Assembly (NCBI GenBank): GCA_016098155.1
Contig: JAAAJB010000549.1
Coordinates: forward strand, 1-23,503
Reading direction: 5' to 3'
DNA from: Actinomortierella ambigua
Lineage: Eukaryota > Mortierellomycota > Mortierellomycetes > Mortierellales > Mortierellaceae
Length of the DNA: 23,503 nucleotides
Positions 10,216-20,176 of the stretch are shown piece after piece; within the stretch, counting starts at the first letter, position 1, and the number at the start of each line of letters is the position of its first letter. The notes under the pieces were generated by a model that was not told where the DNA came from, searched no databases, and worked only from the letters and a program-made list of their open reading frames with translations. The position numbers and the translations under genes were made by a program.

Positions 10216-10245
10216 TTAGAACAGGGGTGAGAAGTGTGAAGACAT
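10216..10245 (-). promoter_or_regulatory. Possible upstream ORF (9 codons) of the SH3-TBC gene
   Basis: ACC-ATG-T at 10245 opens MSSHFSPLF followed by TAA, ending 23 nt before the main ATG at 10192. The start context is better than that of the main ATG (GCCC-ATG-C). If the transcript starts upstream, it could reduce translation of the GAP. Transcription start is not visible. Confidence 0.3.
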
Positions 10246-10926
10246 GGTCAGCCGCGGGGGGTGGGGTACGGGGAGGCGTGAGTCCACAGCGAGGGAAAGT
10301 GAGTGTGCGTGTGCGTGTATGTGTGTGGGGGGGGGAAAGGGAGGGAAGAAGGCAGGTGTGGCACAGCGGAAAAAAAGAGACTCCGAGTGGTATTCACGCT
10401 GCAGCGTGGCTTGACGAGAAGACATACATGCATCCTGGAGGGTCGATGACTGCATGGTCATTCCAAAGAAGAGGAGGATGCAGTGGTCGGGCAAGAGGAG
10501 AAATGCAAATAAAAGAGTGGTCTAATGAGATGCAAGGTGATCTACAGACAGAGTAGAGCCATTCAAATGGACGTGAAAGAAAGGAGGCGGGAAAAGGAAA
10601 GGGGGGGGGAGGAGGGCTGTGGAGAGAAGGTGGGGTGACTATTTTGATGGGGAAAGAGGGTGGGATGGATGGAGAGGTAAGGAAAAGAAGAGGAGAGTAA
10701 TGAATGAATGTATGTATGAATGAATAAAAGGAAGGTAGAGCGTGGTTTGTGTTCTTTATTTTTTCTCTTTGGGTCGTTTGTCCTCGTGGGTGAGCCGATC
10801 AATTGGGCAAAAGGTGGCAGCTATTAAGAGAGGTATTGAGAGAGGGTGTGTAGGTGTGTGAGTATTAATACAATGGAAGGTGGTCCGCACAAGCTCAACG
10901 CTCTCACGTAATGTGCGTTGCTGCAG
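10246..10926. other. Intergenic region between PSMD9 and the SH3-TBC gene
   Basis: This stretch contains the promoter side of the SH3-TBC gene and the 3' flank of PSMD9, both on the minus strand. It is strikingly strand-biased: 10560-10740 is nearly all purine on the plus strand (GGGGGGGGGAGGAGGG and similar), and GT-rich DNA lies at 10290-10330. No ORF here has coding character. Confidence 0.55.
10755..10760 (-). terminator. Candidate polyadenylation signal of PSMD9
   Basis: AATAAA reads on the minus strand at 10760-10755, about 167 bp downstream of the PSMD9 stop, a plausible distance for a fungal 3' UTR. It is a single hexamer, so the call is tentative. Confidence 0.35.
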
Positions 10927-12232
10927 TCAGTGGGTATCTTTTCTTCGCCATCCTCTCCGCCCTTCGCTTCGCATTTTAAATATATCATGGCCCACCACAA
11001 GACTGTACCCGAGAAGTCCGCGTCCGCCCCAGCCAAGACGTGGTGTCACAAAGAGCGCCAATGTCTCCTCGCCGCCATCGTCCTTGGCTCGCAACACCTT
11101 GACGACAATGGGGTGCTAAAATTTTTTTGGGTTCATACAATTAGGCAAAATAGGAACATTAGAGACGAATCAAGACGTTCATTTTCTCTCTCACCTTCAC
11201 ACTCACTCGTTATCTAACTCAAACACACACACACACACACACACGCTCACTCTCTCTTTCTCTCTCTCTCTCCCTCTTACTCTCCGCCACGCGCTGGCGC
11301 GTCGCGTGCGTGTTTGTGTGCGTGAGTGTAAACGTGTGTGAATGCGTGTGTTTTGCCCTGTTTCAGAGCGGGGATTTACGTACATTCTGCTGGGCAACGA
11401 CGTGGTCGTTCAGAGCTTTGAGGTTGTTGTGATTGGTGGCGTTTATCGGTCCGAATTGGACGATCTGATCACCTCTGATCAAGCCCTATTAGAATGAGCG
11501 ATGGATCAATACTTCAATAAATATGCATCCTTGGACAAAGGCTTCGACCATCACAATGCCAATCACTCCGCACGATGCATACTCCTTCCCAAGCCGGCGA
11601 GTCTGGCGCAACTGCATTGACCCGAGCAAAGGCCTGCAGAGCATCTTCGGCGTTCTCCGCTGGCGCTTCCTGTGCCGGTTTTCTCGCGTCGTCCTTCTCT
11701 TTGCGTGCTGCCTCATGGACTTTGTACAGTGCTTCTTCGATCCTAGGCATCATAAACTTGAGATCGTTCCTCAACTCTGTTTTGAAGATAACGCTGAATA
11801 CCCATTAGAGAAAAGGACGAGCACATGCGTGCCACCCAACGACGCGCGTCCTCTGTCACTGAGCGGAGATTAGCCCGTGCCTATGAAACCTACTTGCCAA
11901 CTTTGCCCTCAGTGCTGTAATGGCCACTAGGTCAATGTCTGCGCGCGGGAACCCTTCGGCGTCAATGAGCTGCTCATTCGGGCTTATATTGTGCTGCATG
12001 CAAGCATAATTTTGAATGAGTGGAAACCAACGAAAGAGACTCGTTAGCATCTACCTGCCCCACAGGTCATTGCAGAGAAAAGAAAAGGATTGTACATGTA
12101 GAAAAAAAAGGCACATACAGCCTGCAGCTCCATCTCTGTTGTTCGAATTTGGGCCTCGATGGCATCCTTTTCTCTTAAAAGTGATTGAGCCATGTCCATG
12201 GGACTTTTCTGAGTGGATTCCAAGTCTGCCAT
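10927..12232 (-). CDS. NAS2: 26S proteasome regulatory-particle assembly chaperone (PSMD9/Nas2, PDZ protein)
   Basis: Five minus-strand exons join in phase: 12232-12119, 11993-11894, 11776-11583, 11485-11384 and 11115-10927, giving 232 residues (human PSMD9 is about 223). The donors are GTATGT, GTAGGT, GTATGC and GTACGT. The N-terminal half is a helical coiled-coil region (MAQSLLREKDAIEAQIRTTE, then DIDLVAITALRAKLA). The C-terminal half is the PDZ-like domain: FARVNAVAPDSPAWEG, GLIRGDQIVQFGPINA, TPRLGWGGRGLLGYSLV. This family binds the ATPase Rpt5 and helps assemble the base of the 19S particle, then leaves. The usual C-terminus ends soon after GRGLLG; here about 20 extra basic residues follow (ending KDTH), unless a further small intron exists. 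The start is 76 bp from the stop of the next gene on the same strand. Confidence 0.93.
11223..11272 (+). repeat. (CA)n and (TC)n microsatellites in intron 4 of PSMD9
   Basis: A run of about eleven CA units is followed by TCTCTCTTTCTCTCTCTC. Both sit in the 268-bp intron 11383-11116. They are simple repeats without coding meaning. Confidence 0.9.
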
Positions 12233-12308
12233 GGTGTATTTGTAAAGTGAATGTAACAGGTGTGGGAAGAGTGAAAGGAATGCAGAAGAGGTTTTATTCA
12301 GGCAATTG

Positions 12309-13482
12309 TTATTTTCGCACCTTGCGTGCCATTTTTGTAGGCTTTGGTGGCGTTTTCTTCTGTTTCTTGGCGACAGGCTGTCCGTCTTCGTCGTCCTCCT
12401 CAGCGAATGCCTGAGCCCATCCATCACCAAGCTTCCAGCCCTGTTGCGTTCCTTTTCCATCATGCTGTCGCTTACTCGATGCCTGCTGCTGCTGCATCTT
12501 CCTTGCCTTCTCTCTTTCCTTCTTCTCTACGGCATTCTTCTTCAGCTTTCCAACGATATCCTTCTTGATCTGCTCAAGACTCTGCTCTTTAAGACCCTTG
12601 ACATCCTCCTTGCTTTCCTGAGCTGGTGGTGCCTTTCCTGCCACACCCTTGGCCTTTTTGGACAGCACAGTGGATGGTGACGACAACGACGACGACGACG
12701 ACGATGCGGACTTCAACGCTTTTGGTGACTTTGATGGACCAGTAATACTATTACTCTTGTTTCCTTGTTGTGCCTTCGCCTTTGCAGCCTGCTTGGTTTT
12801 CTCGCGTGAATCAAGTGCGTTTGAGATAGCCCTCAGCTCTGGGGGCAGATCATCCATGCTGTCGTGTCCATCATCGTCTTCATCATTATCGTCAACGTTG
12901 TTATCGTCGCCGCTTTCTTCAGTATCCCACTCATTGTCGGAGGCCTCGTCCTCCACCACCTCCTCAACTTCTTCGTCATCCTCGACCTCAAGCACAGTTG
13001 TGGCGGCCAGCTGGCTCGAGCCACCACTGTTGTCCTTTTTCGACGATGCTGCAGATCCTCCTCCAAACAGAGACTTCATGAAGCTCGTTAGCTCTGCCTG
13101 TAACGCAGCCTATTTGAGCATTAATTGCAAGAGGAAGAAAAGGGAGAGAGACGTGCAACAAAGGGTTAGAAACCTTGTCCATGTCAAGACTGAACAGTAA
13201 GCTTATTTGAACCATCATGGGCACAACACATACACTGCTGTCGCCTTGCTCGCCTGCAGCCGACTCGAGGGGTGATTCTGATTCAGCATCTGAATCGTCC
13301 TCGACGCCTCTCAACAATTCCAAGTCCTCGGCTGATCCGCCCAGGGCCTGAATCTCTTGCATTAGCAAGGAATCGACCTCGCTGCTCTTTTTGTTCGTGT
13401 CTTTCTTGGTCGGAGCAGCCGTGCTGCTCCTTTCCTTGCCCTTGCCCTTGGTGGCAGGCTGCTTGGTCTTGTTCAAAGCCAT
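12309..13482 (-). CDS. Charged, probably nucleolar protein with a MAK21/NOC1-like N-terminal motif
   Basis: Two exons, 13482-13234 and 13109-12309, with donor GTATGT and acceptor AAATAG in phase 0, give 349 residues. The N-terminus is basic (KTKQPATKGKGKERS). Next come SLLMQEIQALGGSAEDLELL (about 39-58) and, in exon 2, AALQAELTSFMKSLFG (from about 84). This pair, separated by an acidic stretch, resembles the N-terminal region of MAK21/NOC1/CEBPZ ribosome-biogenesis proteins, but the large CBF/NOC domain of those proteins is absent. The middle is strongly acidic (EVEDDEEVEEVVEDEASDNE) and then Ser/Lys-rich. The C-terminal part has a charged helix (EQIKKDIVGKLKKNAVEKKE), then GWKLGDGWAQAF, and a basic tail (KKQKKTPP...KVRK) suited to nuclear import. 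Function is inferred from composition and the motif only. It is divergent to the importin-like gene. Confidence 0.75.
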
Positions 13483-13973
13483 TGACTGGGAGAAAGAGAG
13501 AGACGAGGAGGAGACGAGGTTGAGAGGAAGAGCGAACTGTCAAACAATAAGAAAGACTTTCTTTTTCTTCTTCCCTCAGATTGTGTTTGCTGCCCCGAAA
13601 CCCTTTTTTTTTTCACCCTCCTCCTCCCCCTTTCCATTCTTCCTCGCTCTACCAGCAGCAGCAACAACAACAACAAAGTGCCTTTTGCCCCTCCCACTCT
13701 TTCTTTCCTCTCTCCCTCTCTATCTTTTTCTGCTCAACGCGCTTTGTGTGCAGCATCGAAATCTCCATCGCGATTCTCGGCCCAAAACGTTGAGAAGCAC
13801 AAGAGAGAGAACTCTGTCTGCCCATTGTTATTGCTTGCACCTCTCCCTTCTCACCACCGCCCACCAAGGCAGCTGAAGCATCTCGGTCAGCCGTACTTAC
13901 AGACTGGATTCCACTCCACCCAGGACCATAACAGCGATCACATACTCCTTGACCATCCACCATTACTTCCACA
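13483..13973. promoter_or_regulatory. Divergent promoter region
   Basis: These 491 bp separate the start codons of the nucleolar-type gene (-) and the importin-like gene (+), so both promoters must lie here. The plus strand is pyrimidine-rich (CT and T runs at 13555-13640 and 13690-13735) and includes an AACAACAACAACAA run near 13664. No TATA box is evident. Confidence 0.55.
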
Positions 13974-16900
13974 ATGCTGAAACCCAAAGGCGCTGCTACC
14001 CAGCGCGACTATACTCAGAACGGGCACGACGACGAGGAGGACTTGATTGAGCAGCTCAACCGCAAGCTGTCCAATGTCACGCTCAACCCCACAACCCCGA
14101 TTCCCGATGAGATGAACATGGCCGACATCTCCACAATGGCATGTGCTTATGAGCAGAAACCAATCGGCACTGAGAGAGAAGCGCTCTTACAGCAAAACAT
14201 ACAAGTTGTGCCGCCTCCTTATTAACTCCATGTCGCACGCTGTACACCTGGTTTGACTATAGTTGCCAACATTTGCCCAGCCTCTTTGTAACCTGCTCGC
14301 GTCTGGTGACCTGCAACAGCAGCTGCTGGCCATGGTCCGTATCCGCAAGTATCTTTCTCTACGTAAGTGGCTTCACCTGCCATCATGGGATGGCACACCT
14401 TGGCTAGCGGTCCCCCCCCGTCATCAATATCGTGTAGTGGCAAACCCAGTGAGGAGTGGAATTCTAGCCAATGGCGAGAGGCATGTGGATGCTGAGTGCG
14501 AACCCAGTTTTTTTTTTCTGTAGTTTACTTATGGCTGACAGACGCGTCTCTGCGCGCTCCATTAATGGTGCCTCTTTTTGATTCATTGTATTTTTACTCT
14601 TGATCTCCATAGAGGACGTGTTACCACGGATCGATAATGTACTGGCGCTGGACTGCATCCCATTTTTCATCTCTTTTCTTAACAGGTCAGATTGCCCTGA
14701 TCTGCAGGTAAGGAGGAAATAGCAGGGGAACAACAACAAAAAATGTGACATGGCTCGTGCAGACACTACACCAAGAATCACCATCAGCCACATCCTACAC
14801 CAAGCTGACATGGCTGCTCCTGTGTTCTCCCTCTTCCCAACAACCAAAACGGGGTCTCTTTCTGGCCCATTTCTCATCTAATGTCCCCACCGGTCGAATC
14901 TACTTGACAACCGCATACTAGTACGAGACTGCATGGGTAGTCACCAACATTGCTGTAAGTTTTATTGTGATATCGCTAGAGAGTATTCTTGTCCGCTTGA
15001 TTGGCAGAAATCCATCAATGATGACAACGCTTATCGATGCATCAATATCATTGACAAACTTACCATGGTTTCTTATCAATCCCTCTCTATTTTTGTTCGC
15101 TACTACTTCGCCTGAACGATAGGCAGGATCGACCTCCCAGACGGAGAGACTGGTCCATGCGGGAATCTTGAAACCTCTTATCCACAACCTACGAGTGTCC
15201 ACCTGTATCCACGTTCAAACACAGGTAGATACTAAGCTAGCTGCTCTTGTGAATCTTGCACTAGACCCTCGCCTGTTCTACATTCTCTGACGTTCTTACA
15301 ATTTGATCCATCCTCCTTATTATCGGATAGACGATTTGGGCCCTGGGCAACATTTCAGGGGATGGGCCACCATTCCGGGACCTCATCTTAAGATCAGGGG
15401 CGCTGGAAGTAATTTTGCAGATGATCGAGATGTGCGAGGACCCCACGGTGGCCAAGGAACAAAAGTATATGATTCTTAGAATCGCCGTCTGGTGTGTGTC
15501 CAATCTCTGTAGGGGAAGTGGGCGTGCAGCACCCGAGTGGATCCAGGTATTTACGTGCCTCCTGCACTACTCTAAATGGCTACCTTCCTACCTTCCCAAC
15601 AAGTCTAGTTAATTTCATCTTGATTCAAATCTCTTGTTCTTGTATTGCTCCACCATATTAGGTCACACCGGCATTCCCTCTTTTAAGACGGCTCATGTAT
15701 ATTGACGACACTGAAATCATTGCGGATACATGGTATGGACGACAAATATGAAGGGCTTTACACTACTGTATTATTTCTCTCTGAAAGTACGTACATGAAG
15801 CTAAAGTACTCGCTACATCTTCAAATGGATCTAGCTGGGCAATGTGTCGCATTTTGAATGGTACACACAAGATGAATCTTGACCATGTCACCATTGACCG
15901 AGAACTCTGTGCCCGTTTTGTTGAGCTGCTACAGTAAGAAACTCCACCCACTGGTCATCGCACCCGACACCAATTCTCAGACAAGATAGGACTCGCATGA
16001 CACTCAACAATATGACCCTCTATTTTCATGTCTTGATTTCCTTGTAGCGAACCACACCCAACAATCCAAGTCCCTTCGCTCAGGTCTCTAATCAACATTG
16101 CCTCTGGACCACATGATCACACTCAATTACTGATTGACGCAAAGGCTATACCCGTGTTAGGCTCCCAGGAGCTTCTCGCACATCGCAACAGCACCATCCG
16201 CCGCGATGCTCTGCTCGGCATCTCCAATATTACAGCAGGCACCTTGGAGCAAGTATGGGCCGTGTCCAAGGAGGATCATGGCAACGTAATGCGCCGAGTG
16301 CTCGAAATCCTAAGACGTGGCGACATTGGTGACGACTATTCAGCCGATGGTGGCGGCACCTCCGAGAACCCTGAGGGAGGTGACTGGCGAGTGTTGCGTG
16401 AGGCGGCCTGGGTGATCAGCAATGCAACTAGCGTGCTGGACTCTGGTGTGACGGGCCAGATGGTGTATGAGATGGAGCTCCTGCCCTCGCTAGCGCAGCT
16501 GATGGATCCTCGCCACCCACGCAAGCCATCTTATGTTTTGCCGGCTGTTGGCTTGCACCACCAGCCACTCCTGACCAAGCTGTTGGACATTGTGTTTAAT
16601 GTGCTGCGCTGCAATGAACACCATCCTCGCGAACAATTCATGAAGATTTGGGTAACCGACTGTGACGGTGGACAGATCTTGCTAGAATTGCTCAAGATGG
16701 TCAACCCTGCCCTCCGAGACAGTTCAGCAGTAGCAGGACAAGAAAGCACGAATGGACGAGGAGACAACGATGGGGTCAACAAATCGACGCACCAGCATGT
16801 TCGGTTCGGAAATGATGGGCGGACGACGGTCACGACCCGCCTCCAAGGCTCCACCAATTCTGCGTGGGTCGAGTCTGCGCATTTGGGGTCGTCGGTCAAG

Positions 16901-17188
16901 AAGCGGATCGAGACGATCTTGGAGACATTTTTCGAGTTTGGGCCAGAAAACGATGGATTCGGGCCCTTTTTCGGCGAGAGGACAGGAAACGGCTCGGAGA
17001 GCCGCCGTGGCAGCCAGTCAGCGCACTTTGGCGATGGCTATGGATCAGATTACTTTGATGAGGACGATGACGGCTATCAAGACAGTGGGTACCACCATCA
17101 CCACCATGGCAATGCTTCATCGTCCGGCGCTGTTGATATCGAAATTGAGGAGATGGAGCGCCAAGTTGGACGAATGAACATCTTTTGA
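13974..17188 (+). CDS. Importin-alpha-like armadillo protein lacking a basic IBB domain
   Basis: Nine exons join in phase: 13974-14204, 14263-14362, 14613-14707, 14922-14954, 15123-15224, 15331-15546, 15662-15732, 15835-15933 and 16048-17188. The product is 695 residues (usual importin alpha about 530-550). ARM repeats are clear, with the NLS-binding W...N pairs in ETAWVVTNIA, TIWALGNISG, AVWCVSNLC and EAAWVISNATS. The sixth repeat keeps R...N in SLRSLINIASG. In the seventh the Trp is replaced (DALLGISNITAG). The first 77 residues are acidic to neutral (GHDDEEDLIEQLNRKLSNV) with no Arg/Lys cluster, so the importin-beta-binding domain is missing or replaced. The C-terminus carries a long Gly/Asp/Ser tail with five His (GYHHHHHG) and an acidic end. 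The weakest junction is the first donor (GTTGTG). Nuclear transport receptor family is firm; canonical import function is doubtful. Confidence 0.9.
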
Positions 17189-17675
17189 AAGGCTTTTCTG
17201 CCTCTCTCTCTCTCTCTCTCCTTCTCTCTCTCTCCAGATACCTCGTACCTTTTTGCCATCTTTTGCTTTCTTCCTTTTCTCTCTTTCTCATGTGCTTTTC
17301 TGCAATCTCTCAAAGTAAACGCATCAGAGATTTTTAATGAGTGAACTACTTGGGCACCACTGAAACGAAAGCAATGCGATGAGCGCCACAGCGATGTGTC
17401 TTGGTACCACAAAGGAGTGATGCTCCCCGCTTCTGATTACCAAAGCCAGATTGAAAAAAAAAAGGTGTGGGGGTCTTGGGGAAGGGTGTTGTGCCACCAT
17501 GCACTTCTTGCACGATTTTGTGTTATGATTGCTCACGTCCTCTCGAGCACCGAAGCTTAAATATTGGCTCCTTGTCCCTGCTTTTTCTTTTTCTTCCTTC
17601 TTTGATTTTTCACACACAATACACACACACAATACACACACACCATCCACGTTTCTCCCACGCCAACCAAACAAC
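17189..17675. other. Intergenic region, importin-like gene to esterase
   Basis: It holds the 3' UTR of the importin-like gene, beginning with (CT)n at 17202-17236, then the esterase promoter. Just upstream of the esterase ATG lie a T/C-rich tract (17580-17612) and CA repeats (17612-17642), typical of fungal 5' leaders. No other gene is seen. Confidence 0.6.
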
Positions 17676-19666
17676 ATGCTGACCAGTGACAAACGAGAGA
17701 CCAACCCTGTTGTCCAAATCCCAGGATTGGGGTCCCTTCGTGGCCAGCTCGACGAAAACGTACCGGTGGTTCGGTTTCTTGGTGTGCCCTTCGCTACCGT
17801 CAATAAACGTTGGAACCCAGCAACACCTGCTCAGCCTTGGGAAGGTGTTTACGATGCCACGAAAATTGGGTAAACCAATTACACCCTACGTGTTTCTCCC
17901 TCTCTCACTTGTTTTTTGTACGTACCCAAAGACTGGGTACTCGCCAGCACTGCAAACTAACATCTTTGTGCGTCTGTGTGTTGTGTTGCAAGACCATCTC
18001 CTCCCCAGTCCCCAAAGTGGTCTCCCATCTGGGCCAAAATCAGTGGAGACGTTGAGCGTCCGTACGAGCAAGTGTTTAGCGAGAAAGACTGTCTCAACGT
18101 CAACATCTTTGCGCCTTACGATTCTACTCTCGGGTCTGATGAGCCTTTTCCGGTCATGGTGTGGATCTATGGAGGCAGCTTCCGCATGGGTGGAAATCTC
18201 TCTCCTATATACGGTGCGTACGAAAGCGAAGATGGCATAAGGGGGCGGGCTATTTGCTATGTCGTAACCAAGATGTCATTTATAGGAAGGGCTTCCCCTT
18301 GTCGCTAACCCACGGACCCCTCTCTCCTTTTCTCACTCTCACCCTCCCACCCTCTCTCTCCGCTTTCAATATAGACGCCACCAACCTTGTTGCCGAGTCC
18401 ATTAAGCGTGGGAAGCCTGTCGTGGTAGTCTGTCTCAACTACCGCCTCAATTTTTTTGGCTTCCTCGCCTCCAAGGAGCTCAAGGAGGACATTGACAATG
18501 ACCCAACCTTGACCGGCGAGCAAAAGGCCATAGGAAACTGGGGTCTTCAGGACCAGAAGCTAGCCTTCCTTTGGGTGCGGGACCACATTGCCGCGTTTGG
18601 GGGCAACCCCAAGGAAATAACGGCCTTTGGCGAGTCTGTCGGGGCCGAGTCGATTGGCTATCACATGATGATGCGACCCCATCATGGGCTTTTCCAGCGG
18701 GCCATCATTCAGTCCGGTGCGCCACTGGACTTGCCGGAGGAGGACATTGAGCACCAGAGTCAAAAGTACTTTGACGACTTGGCCACGCATTTCGGCATTG
18801 CCAAGGACACACCGGCGAAAGAGAAGGTGGCGCGTCTGCGCGCCATCCCAGAAAAGGACCTGGCCGAGTTTGTGACGGTGTACCCAGCGGTGTGCTTCCG
18901 GCCGACGATTGACGGTGTGTTGATCACGGGTCATGTCCAGGACTGGTACAAGGATGCGAGTCGACTGGACCCCGGGGTGAAGAAGGTGTTGATTGGCATG
19001 AACCGCGACGAGGCTACGGTGTTTTCCATTTTCGGCGCCATGAAGGCCGATGCTTGGCCCAAGTTCCGAGCCCGGTTTGGTACTGCTGACCAAATTTCCT
19101 CTGGCTTTGACAAAATTTATGGACGCCCGGGCCCAGGCGAGGACGCCAAGGTGGCGCTGGCGGATGTGAAGGTAGTGACGGACATTGTGATTGCGGTACC
19201 CATGTTGGCCTTCACTTCGACGTTGCTCAAGGCGCAGCACCAAATCGAGACCAGCATGTACTTTTTCGACTGCACCTTGGACTTTTTGGACAAGGAACAC
19301 CCGGAGGTGGGCGCATGCCATTTCTTGGAGATGGCATACCTGTTCGACTCGCCTTATTCCCGTGGCCATTTCACCGATCGAGAGGCTGCCTTCGCCAGGG
19401 AGGTTCAAAGGGTCTGGCTCGAGCTTGCGACGTCAGCCTCAAAGGACGATCTTCCAGTCGTCAAGGAGCTGGTGTGGAAGGGTCAAGGCGGGCCCAAGAA
19501 TGTCATTGCTTTCGAGAGGGGCTTGAAGGTGGGGCGCACCGATATCGAATGGATCGCCCGCGAGACATACGATTTCTGGACACGGTTCTATGACTACCAG
19601 CTAGAGCGGCTAGCTGAAGGCGACTACTTTAGTCATGGCATCAAGTACAATGGTCCCCTCGAGTGA
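17676..19666 (+). CDS. Type-B carboxylesterase/lipase family protein
   Basis: Three exons, 17676-17869, 17993-18213 and 18375-19666, give 568 residues in the alpha/beta-hydrolase fold. Intron 1 has donor GTAAAC, branch ACTAAC and acceptor GCAAG; intron 2 has GTGCGT...ATATAG. The joined sequence reads YDATKIG-PSPPQSPKW and IYGAYDATNLVAES across the junctions except for phase-split codons. The catalytic serine is in GESVGAES. The acid is probably Glu in GMNRDEATVF, and the His is in EVGACHFLEMAY. The oxyanion loop is MVWIYGGSF, with Tyr and Ser where many relatives have His and Gly. The family signature E-D-C-L-x-L-N appears as KDCLNVN, a change at the first position. There is no signal peptide (MLTSDKRETNPVV), so the enzyme is likely cytosolic. 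It hydrolyses carboxylic esters; the natural substrate is unknown. Confidence 0.93.
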
Positions 19667-20176
19667 AATGGGCTATGTTAGTCTTCGAGCCTTTCATTTT
19701 CTCTGCCAGCAATACCACGTCTTTCAATGTGGCAGTCATACCTCCTGCCCTATTCTAGCTCCATATATCTCACGTCTCATGCACAAACGATTTTTTTTTC
19801 AATACTCGTTTTTTTATATCTACGTTGCTCCCTTGCCCATCATGAATGCAGAAAGCGTTAGGCTTTTTTAATTCTTTACCCACGACTTTGGTATTGAGCT
19901 TCTCAATGACATGAAAAAAGCAGTTCAAATGGTATGTACTTACCCCATACGTGATAGTGTAACGGGGGATGGAAAAGATATTCCAAGACAGCGGAGCGAC
20001 AGTGGGATTTTTGGCAGATCTTGGAATGCAAGAAGAAAAATGGCTCACCTTGTCCCTCTGGTCTTCCTTTCTCTATCTTTTTCTTTCTCCCATTCATTCT
20101 CTATCTCACTCCCCTATCTTTCGGTTGGGGTTTGTGCATTCTATACAGCTCATTTCTTTCTCAAGCACCACACCCA
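19667..20176. other. Intergenic region with ambiguous open frames
   Basis: This is the esterase 3' flank and oxidase 5' flank. A strong plus-strand donor (GTATGT, 19932) follows a protein-like stretch (HDFGIELLNDMKKAVQM), and a strong minus-strand donor (GTAAGT, 19943-19938) follows another (SIPRYTITYG on the minus strand). I could not build a gene on either strand. A C/T-rich tract at 20045-20115 fits the leader of the oxidase gene. Confidence 0.4.

Noticed and set aside
10987..11119. Plus-strand ORF beginning MAHHKTVPEK that looked like an exon joined to a segment at 11366
   Set aside because: The junction phases do not fit, and the minus strand of both segments encodes the PSMD9 PDZ domain (GRGLLG, DQIVQFGP) with consistent splicing.
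11523..11873. 116-residue plus-strand ORF
   Set aside because: Antisense shadow of PSMD9 exon 3.
12649..13200. 183-residue plus-strand ORF with a hydrophobic, Ser-rich sequence
   Set aside because: It is the complement of the acidic and Ser/Lys-rich exon of the nucleolar-type gene; low-complexity acidic codons give hydrophobic antisense frames.
18560..19408. 282-residue minus-strand ORF
   Set aside because: Antisense to the esterase exon that carries the catalytic serine and histidine motifs.
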